A stretch of DNA of 64,000 nt from Erythrobacter mangrovi (lineage in GTDB: Bacteria > Pseudomonadota > Alphaproteobacteria > Sphingomonadales > Sphingomonadaceae), in NCBI RefSeq assembly GCF_013260645.1, contig NZ_CP053921.1, positions 1,991,763 to 2,055,762 on the forward strand, written 5' to 3'. Positions 25,787 through 35,483 of the stretch are shown here, piece by piece. The stretch's first letter is position 1. Each line of letters opens with the position of its first letter. The notes beneath the pieces were generated by a model, which was given only the letters and a program-made list of their open reading frames with translations, made no database searches and was not told the DNA's origin. The position numbers and the translations under genes were made by a program.

Positions 25787-27259
25787 ATGAACCTTACCAA
25801 CCCGTTTCTCGACGAGGATGGCGACAAGCTGCGCGAGGAATGCGGCATCTTCGGCGCGATCAACGCGACCGATGCCGCTGCCGCGACCGCACTTGGCCTG
25901 CATGCCCTGCAACATCGCGGACAGGAAGCCGCCGGCATTACCAGTTTCGACGGTTCCGAATTCTTCACCCGGCGCGGCCTTGGCCACGTGGCCGAGAACT
26001 TCTCCAGCCAGGAAGCCATCGCCGAATTGCCCGGGATGATGGCCGCAGGCCATGTGCGCTATTCCACCACCGGCGGCGCCGGGCTGCGCAACGTCCAACC
26101 GCTCTATGCAGACCTCGCCAGTGGCGGCTTCGCGGTGGCGCACAATGGCAATATCTCGAACGCGGGCATGCTCCGCGCAGATCTCGTGCGGCGCGGGGCG
26201 ATCTTCCAGTCTACCAGCGATACCGAGGTGATCATCCACCTCGTAGCGACCAGTCGCTATCCCACGACGATGGATCGGTTGATCGACGCGCTACGCTTGC
26301 TCGAGGGCGCCTATGCGCTGATCGTGATGACGCCCGAAGGCATGATCGCCTGTCGCGACCCGCTGGGCATTCGTCCCCTGCAGATGGGTCGGATCGGTGA
26401 CGCCACCGTGTTCGCTTCGGAAACCGTTGCGCTTGACGTGGTCGGGGCGGAATTCGTGCGCCAGGTCGAACCGGGCGAGATCATCAAGGTCGATTTCGCC
26501 GGGAACGTCGAATCGCTGCACCCCTTCGGCAAGCACAAGCCAAGGCCCTGCATTTTCGAGCATGTCTATTTCAGCCGCCCCGATTCGATATTCGACGGGC
26601 GCAGCATCTATGAAGCACGCAAGGCGATCGGTGCGGAGCTCGCTCGGGAGAAACCGGTTGAAGCCGATCTCGTGGTTCCGGTGCCTGACAGCGGCGTTCC
26701 TGCGGCAATCGGCTATGCGCAGGAATCGGGCATCCCGTTCGAGCTTGGCATCATCCGCTCGCACTATGTCGGGCGCACTTTCATCCAGCCGAGCGATGGT
26801 GCACGCCATGCCGGCGTCAAGCGCAAGCACAACGCCAATCGCGCGCTCGTCGAGGGCAAGCGGATCGTCCTGATCGACGATTCAATTGTGCGCGGCACCA
26901 CTTCGATGCAGATTGTCGAGATGATGCGCGATGCCGGGGCAATTGAAGTCCACTTCCGCGTCGCTAGTCCACCAACGGCCCATAGCTGCTTCTACGGTGT
27001 CGACACGCCCGAACGGAGCAAGCTGCTCGCCGCGCGGATGGAACTCGAGCCGATGCGCCAGTTCATCAAGGCCGACAGCCTCGCCTTCGTCTCGATCGAC
27101 GGGCTTTACCGCGCGGTTGGCGAAAAACCGCGCAATGCCGCTTGCCCGCAGTTTTGCGACGCCTGCTTCACGGGTGAATACCCGACCGCGCTGACCGACC
27201 AGTCGCGTCGCGAGGAACAGCTGCAGCAGCTTGCCCTGCCGGTGGAGGCTGCCGAGTAA
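25787..27259 (+). CDS. purF: Amidophosphoribosyltransferase
   Basis: A 490-residue PurF, which makes 5-phosphoribosylamine from PRPP and glutamine, the first committed step of purine synthesis. After an 18-residue propeptide, the catalytic Cys19 begins the Ntn glutaminase domain (CGIFGAIN). The PRPP loop is RIVLIDDSIVRGTTS. Cys residues in RPCIFEHVYF and ACPQFCDACFTGEYPT match the [4Fe-4S] B. subtilis-type enzymes that need propeptide processing. It ends TAATG, overlapping the start of the next gene by one base. Confidence 0.97.
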   Translation: MNLTNPFLDEDGDKLREECGIFGAINATDAAAATALGLHALQHRGQEAAGITSFDGSEFFTRRGLGHVAENFSSQEAIAELPGMMAAGHVRYSTTGGAGLRNVQPLYADLASGGFAVAHNGNISNAGMLRADLVRRGAIFQSTSDTEVIIHLVATSRYPTTMDRLIDALRLLEGAYALIVMTPEGMIACRDPLGIRPLQMGRIGDATVFASETVALDVVGAEFVRQVEPGEIIKVDFAGNVESLHPFGKHKPRPCIFEHVYFSRPDSIFDGRSIYEARKAIGAELAREKPVEADLVVPVPDSGVPAAIGYAQESGIPFELGIIRSHYVGRTFIQPSDGARHAGVKRKHNANRALVEGKRIVLIDDSIVRGTTSMQIVEMMRDAGAIEVHFRVASPPTAHSCFYGVDTPERSKLLAARMELEPMRQFIKADSLAFVSIDGLYRAVGEKPRNAACPQFCDACFTGEYPTALTDQSRREEQLQQLALPVEAAE

Positions 27260-27969
27260 TGACCAAGCCGTTGGAAGGAAGGCTCGCGCTCGTGACGGGC
27301 GCCAGCAAGGGAATCGGCGCCGCGACTGCGCAGGCACTGGCCGCCGCGGGCGCCCACGTCGTCCTGACCGCCCGCGATGTAAAAGGGCTGGAGGCGATCG
27401 AGGACAGCATCCATGCTGCGGGTGGCAATTCGACAATCGCTCCTGTCGATCTCGTCGAAAGCGACGGAATCGCACGCCTCGCTTCGGCAATTTCCAGCCG
27501 CTGGGACAAGCTCGATGCGCTGGTGATCTCGGCAGCCTACCTGCCCGCCCTGACCCCGGTCACGCAGATCGACGGCAAGCAGTTGTCGCAGGCGATCACT
27601 GTCAATGTACTGGCCACACAGGCCCTGCTGGCGAATTTCGACCCGCTGCTCAAGCGCGCCGATACCGGCCGTGTCATCGGCCTGACCAGCAGCGTAGGCG
27701 CCGCGCCGCGTGCCTATTGGGGGGCTTATGGAGCGTCCAAGGCCGCCTTCGACAACTTGCTGGAGTGCTACGCCGCAGAGATCGAAAAGATCTCGCGCGT
27801 CAGGGTGGCACTGATCGATCCCGGTGCGACTCGCACGAGCATGCGCGCAAAGGCTTACCCGGGTGAGGACCCGTTGACGGTCAAAGCGCCCGAATCGGTC
27901 GCAAATCGCCTCGTCGAACTGTTTGTTAACGATTTCGAAGGTTTCCACCGAGAGCGCGTGGAAGGATGA
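27259..27969 (+). CDS. SDR-family NAD(P)-dependent oxidoreductase
   Basis: A 236-residue short-chain dehydrogenase. It has the nucleotide motif TGASKGIGAATA at residues 14-25, an SAAYLPAL segment where the NNAG motif normally is, a catalytic Ser in TSSVGAAP and YGASK (Tyr/Lys) near residue 155. The NNAG motif is degenerate. The start ATG shares its A with the purF stop, so translation is coupled. The substrate is unknown. Pairing of purF with an SDR recurs in sphingomonads, though the reason is not known. Confidence 0.85.
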   Translation: MTKPLEGRLALVTGASKGIGAATAQALAAAGAHVVLTARDVKGLEAIEDSIHAAGGNSTIAPVDLVESDGIARLASAISSRWDKLDALVISAAYLPALTPVTQIDGKQLSQAITVNVLATQALLANFDPLLKRADTGRVIGLTSSVGAAPRAYWGAYGASKAAFDNLLECYAAEIEKISRVRVALIDPGATRTSMRAKAYPGEDPLTVKAPESVANRLVELFVNDFEGFHRERVEG

Positions 27970-28082
27970 GTTAACCAATTCGGGTGACGCATTCGTAACC
28001 CAATTCCGTGAGATTCCGGATCAAGATCACCCGCGCGTGCGGGACGTTAGAATAACCGGAAATTCAACACGGAAGGGCCGTC

Positions 28083-28430
28083 ATGAGCTACCAGACCCAG
28101 GATCGCTACATGCTTGCCGCGCAGGAAGATCGCTGCGCGCCGCGGACCAAGCTAACCATACCCGGGTCGCTCCGCGCCTCGGGCGGTCGTGCGTTCCAGA
28201 CCGTGGTTCACGACCTTTCGATTTCAGGGTTCTCGGCAGCAGCCATCAACCGCATGCATGAAGGCCAGATGTGCTGGCTTTCCCTGCCCGGGCTCGAATC
28301 GCTCCAAGCACAGGTCGTGTGGTGGGAAAACTGCATGGTCGGTTGCGCGTTCAGCGAGCTGCTGAGCCCGATCGTGCATGACAACATCATCGCCCGCTAC
28401 ACGGGCGCAGGCAACTATCGTCCTTACTAG
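28083..28430 (+). CDS. PilZ domain protein
   Basis: A 115-residue single-domain PilZ protein, a likely cyclic di-GMP effector. The RxxxR motif is seen as RCAPR at residues 17-21 and the D/NxSxxG motif as DLSISG near 43, followed by strands and a VWWENCMVGCAF segment. The ATG has GGAAGGG upstream. No diguanylate cyclase or phosphodiesterase gene is nearby. The 113 bases upstream contain A/T-rich sequence and a CCCGC/GCGGG hairpin, and probably its own promoter. A strong hairpin follows the gene. Confidence 0.88.
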   Translation: MSYQTQDRYMLAAQEDRCAPRTKLTIPGSLRASGGRAFQTVVHDLSISGFSAAAINRMHEGQMCWLSLPGLESLQAQVVWWENCMVGCAFSELLSPIVHDNIIARYTGAGNYRPY

Positions 28431-28523
28431 GAATTCCTCCCCGGTTCGGGACAGGCGACGGCACCAACGCTATGGCGGCGGCCGGAAAGGCCTGGCCTGA
28501 ACCTCGCCTGGAAAGTCGTCGCC

Positions 28524-28556
28524 GGTGGCGGTGCGCCTCTTGGGGCCACCGCCACC
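28524..28556. terminator. Probable bidirectional terminator between PilZ and CFA genes
   Basis: A 10-bp perfect stem GGTGGCGGTG / CACCGCCACC with a 13-base loop, placed in the 133-base gap where the PilZ (+) and CFA synthase (-) genes converge. It is not followed by a clear T-run, so the call rests on stem strength and position. Confidence 0.5.
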
Positions 28557-28563
28557 ACTCGTT

Positions 28564-29808
28564 TCAGCTTGCTGGCGTCTTGACCAAGGTCACCTGGTGG
28601 ACGTCGATACCACCACCGCGGAAGCCGCCTTCGCAGTACATCAGGTAATAGCGCCACAGGTCGCAGAAATGCGCGTCGAACCCCTTAGGCAGCCTACCCT
28701 GTTCGATGGCACTGTCGAAGCTTGCCCGCCAGGCCTTCAAAGTCTCAGCGTAATCGAGCCCGAATTCCTGCTGATCCTGCCAAACCAACCCACGCTCCTC
28801 AGCCAGGCGCCGGAACTCGCTGGTGCGGATCAGCAGCCCGCCCGGGAAGATATAGGCCTGGATGAAATCCGCGCTCTTCGCGTAGGCATCGAACAGGTCA
28901 TCGCGCATCGAGATGTACTGGATCGCCGCGCGTCCGCCCGGCTTCAGGTTGCGCGCGATACAATCCATGAAGGTGGGCCAGTACTCGCGCCCCAGCGCCT
29001 CGACCATCTCCACGCTGACAATGGCATCGAACTGGCCTGAGGTGTCGCGATAGTCCTGCTTCAGGAAGTCGATCGCATCGGATTGATGCGCCCTTGCCCA
29101 GGCCAGCTGCTCGTCGGACAGGCTGATTGCGGTGACGTCACTGCCTCGCGACGCAAGATCGCCGGCCAGCCCGCCCCAGCCGCAGCCGATCTCGAGCACC
29201 GTGGCGGCATTGCCGATGCGTGACGCCAGCGCGTCCCACTTGCGACGTTGTGCCGCCTCAAGGCCATCCTCGCGCACATCCAGCGCGGAAGAGTAGCTCA
29301 TCGTCGAATCGAGCCATGGCACATAGAAGTCGTTGCCAAGGTCGTAGTGCGCGGCAATGTTTCGTTGCGCGCCCGAGTGCGTGTTGCGGTTGAACAGATG
29401 CGCGAGACGCAGTGCCTGGCGGAACGGGCCCTTGGCGCGCGCAGTATCGCCCAGTCGCTCGGCATGCTGCACGAACAGCGCGAAAAGCGGCACCGGATCG
29501 GGGCTCCACCATTCGCCCGCTTCCCAGGCCTGGTACCAGCCGACCGAGCCGTTGCTGGCGAGCCTGAGAAGCGCGGTCCAGCTGCGGAGTTCCACCGTAC
29601 ACTCGAATCCGGGAGCACGATTGCCCAGCACGCAAGGGGTGCCATCGGGCAGCGTCCCGTGGATCGTGCCGGTCACCAGGGCCCGGTCGATCCGGTCGAG
29701 GATCTTGTTGAAACCGGGAGCGACCAGCCGGGCGAACAGGCCGGGCTTGCGGGCAAAGCGTTGAGCCCCCTGCAAAAGTTCGCGGCCGCGCGGTTTGGTC
29801 GTCTGCAT
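28564..29808 (-). CDS. Cyclopropane-fatty-acyl-phospholipid synthase
   Basis: A 414-residue CFA synthase family protein that transfers a methylene group from SAM to unsaturated phospholipid acyl chains at the inner membrane. The SAM motif EIGCGWGGLAGDLAS is near residue 205; the downstream VSVEMVEALG and YWPTFMDCIARNLKPGG blocks and the C-terminal WQDQQEFGLDYAETLKAW are typical. ATG 29808 has AGG eight bases upstream; ATG 29814 and GTG 29817 are also in frame. It lies directly downstream of the photolyase gene, a pairing often seen in alphaproteobacteria. Confidence 0.9.
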   Translation of the reverse strand: MQTTKPRGRELLQGAQRFARKPGLFARLVAPGFNKILDRIDRALVTGTIHGTLPDGTPCVLGNRAPGFECTVELRSWTALLRLASNGSVGWYQAWEAGEWWSPDPVPLFALFVQHAERLGDTARAKGPFRQALRLAHLFNRNTHSGAQRNIAAHYDLGNDFYVPWLDSTMSYSSALDVREDGLEAAQRRKWDALASRIGNAATVLEIGCGWGGLAGDLASRGSDVTAISLSDEQLAWARAHQSDAIDFLKQDYRDTSGQFDAIVSVEMVEALGREYWPTFMDCIARNLKPGGRAAIQYISMRDDLFDAYAKSADFIQAYIFPGGLLIRTSEFRRLAEERGLVWQDQQEFGLDYAETLKAWRASFDSAIEQGRLPKGFDAHFCDLWRYYLMYCEGGFRGGGIDVHQVTLVKTPAS

Positions 29809-29852
29809 ATCCATCACCTGCCGATATCGTAGCTGACAGGCTCGCTGACAAG

Positions 29853-31235
29853 TTAGGTCTTGGCAGCTTTATACGCTTCTAGCGCGCGTTCGCGCCCTTC
29901 GCGGTGTCCGACTATCTTGTCGGGGTAGGTCCCACGCAGGTGACCGGGCGGGTCATGGATGAAAGGCTCGTCCAGGTGGGCCAGTTGGGGCACATATTCG
30001 CGGATATAGCCGCCGGCATCGAATTTCTCGCTCTGCGTCAGGGGCGCCATGATCCGCACGAACATATTCGAATCGACCCCGCTACCCGCAACCCACTGCC
30101 AGTTGGTCGCATTGCTGGCATAGTCGGCATCGATCAGCGTATCCCAGAACCAGCGTTCGCCGTGGCGCCAATCGATCAGCAGGTGCTTGATCAGGAAGCT
30201 GGCCGCGATCATCCGCACGCGGTTGTGCATCCACCCGGTGCGCCACAGCTGGCGCATCCCCGCATCGACGATCGGATAGCCGGTGCGGCCCTGCTGCCAC
30301 GCCTCCAGATCGCGCGCGGCGGCGGCGTCGCTGACCGGGTCGCGCCATTTCAGTCGGGCAAATTCGGGGCGATGGCTTTCGAGCCCGTACCGCGGAAACT
30401 GGCAGATCGCATTGGCAGCGTAGTCGCGCCAGATCAGCTCTTTTTCATAGGTTTTCCAGCCGTTTGAACGCCGTTCCTTGAGAGAATACCAAATCTGCAC
30501 CGGCGAAATCTCGCCGAAATGCAGGTGCGGCGATAGCTGGCTGGTCTTGTCGACCGAGGGCAGGTTCCGTGCCTCGCCGTACTCCGCAACACGATCACCC
30601 CACCATTCGAGCCTTTCGTGCGCCGCCGCCTCCCCCACGCTCCAGAATTCGCGCAATCCACCTGCCCAGTCAGGCTGCCTGGGGAGCAGGTTCCAATCCT
30701 CCAGCGCATCGCTTGCCGGCCATGCATCGGGCGACGAGAGCGTCTCGGGCTCGGGCAGTGCATCGCGGGGGGGGAACTGCTCGAGCGTCGCCTTCGAGAA
30801 GGGCGTGTAGATCTTGTACGGCCCGCCCGATCCGGTGGTTACGGCACCAGGCGGCAGTAGGTAATTGGCGTCGTGAAGCTGCAAGTCGACATGCTTCGCC
30901 AACTCACCCTGTGCCTTGCGCCACCAGGGTTCGTAATGGCGGTTGGCGCGGATCACGGTCGCACCGGTTTCCTCGGCCAGCTTGCGCAGCTCTTGCACTG
31001 CATCGCCGCGCCGCAGGATGATCCGAGCGTTGCGAGTCCCGAAGCTACGCGAAAGGCTGTCGAGCGAATGATGCAGCCACCAGCGTGAGGCACCGCCATA
31101 GGCGTGATCCTTGGCGCAATCGTCGTCGAGCACATAGACCGCCACGACCGGCCCCGCCTTGGCCGCGTGATAGAGCGCCGGATTATCCGCCATGCGCAGA
31201 TCGCGTCGTAGCCAGACGATCGATGGTTTTTGCAT
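29853..31235 (-). CDS. phrB: Deoxyribodipyrimidine photolyase
   Basis: A 460-residue class I CPD photolyase, FAD-dependent, that splits UV-induced pyrimidine dimers with light. The N-terminal antenna domain starts IVWLRRDLRMADNPALY; the FAD domain holds TSQLSPHLHFGEISP, GYPIVDAGMRQLW, NRVRMIAASFLIKHLLIDWR and NWQWVAGSGVDSNMFVRI. The start has AAGGGGGG four bases upstream. The CFA synthase gene follows 45 bases downstream. No LexA-type site is seen in the gap upstream. Confidence 0.96.
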   Translation of the reverse strand: MQKPSIVWLRRDLRMADNPALYHAAKAGPVVAVYVLDDDCAKDHAYGGASRWWLHHSLDSLSRSFGTRNARIILRRGDAVQELRKLAEETGATVIRANRHYEPWWRKAQGELAKHVDLQLHDANYLLPPGAVTTGSGGPYKIYTPFSKATLEQFPPRDALPEPETLSSPDAWPASDALEDWNLLPRQPDWAGGLREFWSVGEAAAHERLEWWGDRVAEYGEARNLPSVDKTSQLSPHLHFGEISPVQIWYSLKERRSNGWKTYEKELIWRDYAANAICQFPRYGLESHRPEFARLKWRDPVSDAAAARDLEAWQQGRTGYPIVDAGMRQLWRTGWMHNRVRMIAASFLIKHLLIDWRHGERWFWDTLIDADYASNATNWQWVAGSGVDSNMFVRIMAPLTQSEKFDAGGYIREYVPQLAHLDEPFIHDPPGHLRGTYPDKIVGHREGRERALEAYKAAKT

Positions 31236-31263
31236 GTAGCCCCCCTTGCCCGGACAAACGATG

Positions 31264-32238
31264 TTACTGCGGCGCGAGTTCCACGCATTTCACATCGGGC
31301 AGCGCAACGGTGAAGCGGTCACGCGCCAGCGGATCGTAGAACCGCGCATCGCGCAGCAGGACCGAGCCGTCGGGAGCACGTTCAGCGAAGGGGGCACGGG
31401 ACCAAAAAAGGAAGGTTGTTGCCTGCGATCTGGCGGACTGCAGTTCTGAGTATGATGGCCATGCGCACTGCTTCTCCGTGATGGAGATAGGCTCCTCGTA
31501 ACCGTGCAGTTCATCAGCATAACCGCGATACCACGAGTTTTTCCGGCCGATAATGATCTCTCTCTGCCAAGGTACAAAGGGCACGGGAGAGGCGATGATC
31601 TCACTGTAATCACGGGGTTCGACTCCACCAGTCGCCTTCGTGTTGATCGCAGCAGCAACTGAAGAGCCCTGCGTCAGTACCCAATTTGTGCCGACATAAC
31701 CCAGTGCCACAGCAATCGCGATCCGCGCAGGCCGCATCCACTCCCCGCCTTGACGCTCCCGCCGCAGGGAGAACCACGTTGCAAAGCCCATCAGCGCCCA
31801 GAGCCAGACGTCGATGATGAACAGCGTATCGCCATAGAACCAGCGGCTCGAGAACGGTTCGAGCAGGCGGATGCCATAAACATTCAACCAATCGAGCGCG
31901 GGGTGCGTCAGGCACCCGATAAAGCTCAGCAGGTAGAGCCATTTGAAGCTGACCGGCAATCGCCCCTCTGGCCGCGAGCCGCGTTTCGCCTGCCAGCGAT
32001 CGAAGCCCCACAACAGGCCAGCGAGGACCAATGGCAATAGCACCAGGGCAGGCGGCCCATGCGTTATCCCGCGACGAAACCCGAGATGTTCGACCCCGTC
32101 GAGCCAGAACAGGCAGGCCGCATCGACATCGGGCAGGTTCGCCCCGATGATCAGCGCGGGCATGGCCAGCCCGGTCTTCTTCTTGAGCCCCGCCTGCCCG
32201 ATCAGCGCGCCGACCAAAGAGTGGGTGAGGTTATCCAT
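31264..32238 (-). CDS. Membrane-bound metal-dependent hydrolase (YdjM/DUF457 family)
   Basis: A 324-residue inner membrane protein. The N-terminal THSLVGALIGQAGLK and NLPDVDAACLFW, then RGITHGPPAL and LTHPALDWLNVYG carry the His and Asp residues expected to bind metal in the YdjM family, alternating with about four to six hydrophobic helices in the first two thirds; the C-terminal third is soluble. The reaction is unknown; E. coli YdjM is SOS-induced, but no LexA box precedes this gene. GAGGAA lies upstream of the ATG. Confidence 0.85.
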   Translation of the reverse strand: MDNLTHSLVGALIGQAGLKKKTGLAMPALIIGANLPDVDAACLFWLDGVEHLGFRRGITHGPPALVLLPLVLAGLLWGFDRWQAKRGSRPEGRLPVSFKWLYLLSFIGCLTHPALDWLNVYGIRLLEPFSSRWFYGDTLFIIDVWLWALMGFATWFSLRRERQGGEWMRPARIAIAVALGYVGTNWVLTQGSSVAAAINTKATGGVEPRDYSEIIASPVPFVPWQREIIIGRKNSWYRGYADELHGYEEPISITEKQCAWPSYSELQSARSQATTFLFWSRAPFAERAPDGSVLLRDARFYDPLARDRFTVALPDVKCVELAPQ

Positions 32239-32407
32239 TCACAGCGTTCCTCGCATGCCCCGATCCTACAGGATGGAACACATGGAACACTGTCCAGACG
32301 ATAAAGTCAGCGCAGGAGGAAAAACGCCTGAAAACAGCGAGATTCAATGAAATTACCGGGGGCATAATTCGCCCCTAGTCATTCCCTGCCCCTGTAGGAA
32401 AGTGGCG

Positions 32408-33442
32408 TCAGGCGGGATGCCCTTCCTTATCGTCGACGGTCCAGGTCTGACCCTTGCCCAGGAGCTTGGCGAGGTTGGTATCCTTGCCCTCGCTCGCCTT
32501 GGCCTTCTCGGCGATCGCAGCAGCCTCGAAGGTCGGGCGAGGATCGTCGTAGAGCACGCCCAGCGCCATCGGGAACGGGCCGAATGGCATCTCGACCAGC
32601 ATGTGCGCGATCGAACGGTTGGTGACATCGTGCACGATCACATTCGCCGCCTCCCAATCGCCGTCGACGACATCGACGACTTCGAGGCACAGGTTCTCGC
32701 GATTGAGGCTGATCCCCTTGGTGTCGCCCGCGAACAGCATGGGCTTACCGTTCTCCAGCCACAGCTGGCGATCCTCCGCACCCTTGGGCGCGGCGAAATC
32801 GTTGAACACGTCCTTGTTGTAGACGATGCAGTTCTGGAAGATCTCGATAAAGGCCGCACCCTGGTGGGCATGCGCCGCCTTGAGCACATCGGGCAGGTTC
32901 TTGCTGACATCGAACCCGCGCCCAACGAAGCGCGCACCCGCGCCCAGCGCAAAGGCCGCCGGGCGGGCCGGATGGTCATAGCTTCCCAACGGGGTCGACG
33001 GGCTCTTCGTCCCCTCACGGCTGGTGGGCGAATATTGCCCCTTGGTCAGGCCGTAAATCTCGTTGTTGAACAGCATGATCTGCATGTTCACGTTGCGCCG
33101 GAGCACGTGCATCAGATGATTGCCGCCGATCGACAGCCCGTCACCGTCGCCCGTCACCAGCCAGATATCGAGATCGGGGTTGGCCAGCTTCGCGCCGGTG
33201 GCGAATGCCGGGGCGCGACCATGGATCGTGTGGAAGCCGTAGGTTTCCATGTAATAGGGGAAGCGGCTGGAGCAGCCGATCCCGCTGATGAACACGGTGT
33301 TCGCAGGGTTGGCGCCGATCTGCGGCAGCGTGCGCTGCACCGCCTTGAGGATCGCGTAGTCGCCGCAACCCGGGCACCAGCGCACTTCCTGGTCGGTTTC
33401 CCAGTCCTTGAGCGTGGTTTCGATCTTCACGGGGGCGTTCAT
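32408..33442 (-). CDS. korB: 2-oxoacid:ferredoxin oxidoreductase subunit beta (KorB)
   Basis: A 344-residue thiamine-diphosphate subunit of 2-oxoglutarate:ferredoxin oxidoreductase. The TPP motif is VTGDGDGLSIGGNHL through MLFNNEIYGLTKGQ, and an N-terminal WCPGCGDYAIL supplies a Fe-S cysteine pair. It would oxidise a 2-oxoacid such as 2-oxoglutarate to its acyl-CoA, reducing ferredoxin. ATG 33442 overlaps the korA stop as ATGA. A following gap of about 170 bases holds no further gene. Confidence 0.93.
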   Translation of the reverse strand: MNAPVKIETTLKDWETDQEVRWCPGCGDYAILKAVQRTLPQIGANPANTVFISGIGCSSRFPYYMETYGFHTIHGRAPAFATGAKLANPDLDIWLVTGDGDGLSIGGNHLMHVLRRNVNMQIMLFNNEIYGLTKGQYSPTSREGTKSPSTPLGSYDHPARPAAFALGAGARFVGRGFDVSKNLPDVLKAAHAHQGAAFIEIFQNCIVYNKDVFNDFAAPKGAEDRQLWLENGKPMLFAGDTKGISLNRENLCLEVVDVVDGDWEAANVIVHDVTNRSIAHMLVEMPFGPFPMALGVLYDDPRPTFEAAAIAEKAKASEGKDTNLAKLLGKGQTWTVDDKEGHPA

Positions 33443-35304
33443 GCCAGCGCTCCTTCAATCGCAGCCTCTAGTTCGGCAATCGTGAACGGCTGGCCACTGG
33501 TCTTGGTCAGCGGCTTGGCATCGACCAGATACTGGTCGCGCAGCACGGTCTTGAACTGGCCGGTGTTCATTTCGGGCACGAGCACCTTGTCGAAGCCGCG
33601 CAGCAGATCGCCCAGATTAGCGGGCAGCGGCCAGATGTGGCGCACATGGATATGGCTGACATCGAGCCCCTTGCGGCGCGCATTGTCGACCGCGCGGTGG
33701 ATCGGACCATAGGTCGAGCCCCAGCCCACGACTGCCAGCTTGCCCGATGTGTTGCCGAGGCAGACGTCCTGGTCGGGAACCTCGATCCGGTCGATCTTGG
33801 CCTTGCGCAGGTCGGTCATGCGCTGGTGGTTATCGGGCGAATAGTCGATGTTGCCGGTCAGCTCGTGCTTCTCGATCCCACCGATGCGGTGCATCAGCCC
33901 GGGCGTACCGGGCCTGATCCACGGGCGGGCGCCCTTCTCGTCACGCTTGTACGGCAGCAGCGTGTCGTCTGGACCGTTCTTCTGCTCGAGGAATGTCGCC
34001 GGGAACGGGGCATAGCTGGCCGGGTCGGGCACCTTCCACGGCTCCGCTGCGTTGGCGATATAGCCATCGGTCAGCAGCATCACCGGCGTCATGTATTCCA
34101 CCGCGATGCGGCAGGCTTCGATCGCCACCTCGAACGCGTCGGACGGGCTACGGCAGGCGATAACCGGCATCGGCGCGTCGCCGTTGCGGCCATAGACCGC
34201 CTGGTAAAGGTCGCTCTGCTCGGTCTTGGTCGGCAGGCCGGTGGAAGGACCACCGCGCTGGCTGTTCACGATCACCAGCGGCAGTTCGGTCATAATCGCC
34301 AGGCCCATGGCTTCGCCCTTGAGCGCGATACCCGGACCGGAGGAGCTGGTTACGCCCAGGCTGCCGGCATAGCTCGCGCCGATCGCGGCGCAGATCGCGG
34401 CGATCTCGTCTTCAGCCTGGAAGGTGGTAACGCCGAATTCCTTCAGCCGGGCGAGGTGATGCAGGATCGCCGAGGCCGGGGTAATCGGATAGCCGCCGAA
34501 GAACATCGGCAATGCGGCCAACTGCGCACCCGCAACGAGGCCGAGCGAGACCGCTTCGGCGCCGGTGATTGTGCGGTAGAGCCCCGGCTCGCTCTTGACC
34601 GGATCGACGTGGACCTGGTGCAGCGGGCCTGCGATCTCGGCCGTTTCGCCATAGGCGTGCCCGGCATCGAGCGCGGCGATATTGGCATCGGCGATATTCG
34701 GATTGTTGCGGAACTTGCCCCGCAGCCAGTCGTGCAACGGCTTGCGGTCGCGATCGAACATCCACAGGGCCAGGCCCAGCGTCCACATGTTCTTGCAGCG
34801 CAGGGCGTCCTTGTTGCCTAGCCCGAACGGCTTGACCGCTTCGACGGTCAGCGCGCTGATGTCGAACGCCAGCACTTCCCACTTGGCGAGGCTGCCGTCT
34901 TCCAGCGGGTTGCTGTCATACTTGGCCTTGTCGAGGTTGCGCTTGGTGAATTCGCCGGTGTCGGCGATGATCAGCCCGCCGGGCTTGAGCGAGGCGAGGT
35001 TCACCTTCAGCGCGGCCGGGTTCATTGCCACCAGCACATCGGGCGCATCGCCCGCGGTGTTGATCTCGCGGCTGCCGAAATTGATCTGGAAGGCCGAGAC
35101 GCCGAACAGCGTGCCCTGCGGCGCGCGGATCTCCGCCGGGAAGTCCGGGAAAGTGGCAAGGTCGTTGCCGGCCAGCGCAGTCGACAGCGTAAACTGCCCA
35201 CCGGTCAGCTGCATCCCGTCGCCGGAATCGCCGGCGAACCGAACGACAACAGCTTCAGGGTGGGGGGAAATACCGGCCTGCGGCGTGGTGGCGGCTGTTG
35301 CCAT
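33439..35304 (-). CDS. korA: 2-oxoacid:ferredoxin oxidoreductase subunit alpha (KorA)
   Basis: A 621-residue fused gamma-alpha subunit partner of KorB. Residues about 20-200 form the gamma domain (VVRFAGDSGDGMQLTGG, FPDFPAEIRAPQGT); the alpha domain follows with FFGGYPITPASAIL, FQAEDEIAAICAAIGASYAG and TSSSGPGIALKGE. The complex matches oxygen-tolerant KGOR enzymes that feed reduced ferredoxin alongside or in place of 2-oxoglutarate dehydrogenase. ATG 35304 has AAGGA nine bases upstream. The upstream gap of about 178 bases to the divergent esterase holds both promoters. Confidence 0.93.
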   Translation of the reverse strand: MATAATTPQAGISPHPEAVVVRFAGDSGDGMQLTGGQFTLSTALAGNDLATFPDFPAEIRAPQGTLFGVSAFQINFGSREINTAGDAPDVLVAMNPAALKVNLASLKPGGLIIADTGEFTKRNLDKAKYDSNPLEDGSLAKWEVLAFDISALTVEAVKPFGLGNKDALRCKNMWTLGLALWMFDRDRKPLHDWLRGKFRNNPNIADANIAALDAGHAYGETAEIAGPLHQVHVDPVKSEPGLYRTITGAEAVSLGLVAGAQLAALPMFFGGYPITPASAILHHLARLKEFGVTTFQAEDEIAAICAAIGASYAGSLGVTSSSGPGIALKGEAMGLAIMTELPLVIVNSQRGGPSTGLPTKTEQSDLYQAVYGRNGDAPMPVIACRSPSDAFEVAIEACRIAVEYMTPVMLLTDGYIANAAEPWKVPDPASYAPFPATFLEQKNGPDDTLLPYKRDEKGARPWIRPGTPGLMHRIGGIEKHELTGNIDYSPDNHQRMTDLRKAKIDRIEVPDQDVCLGNTSGKLAVVGWGSTYGPIHRAVDNARRKGLDVSHIHVRHIWPLPANLGDLLRGFDKVLVPEMNTGQFKTVLRDQYLVDAKPLTKTSGQPFTIAELEAAIEGALA

Positions 35305-35483
35305 CCGATAATATCCTTATCTCACGCCGTTATATGCGGCGCCCATCTCGTCGGGGTGCGGCAGGTAGGCCCCACCCCTTCCTCTCGCAATCAAGTTTTT
35401 CTCTGCTAGCGAGAAAATCGAGCGTGGAAAAGCGGCAGGGACGCGCTAAGTCCCAAAAAGCAACGCAAATGGGGAGAGAGACC

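Noticed and set aside
32276..32288. GAAC-N5-GAAC direct repeat upstream of the YdjM-like gene
   Set aside because: It resembles a LexA box, and E. coli YdjM is SOS-controlled, but the spacing is five bases instead of seven, so it does not fit the alphaproteobacterial consensus.
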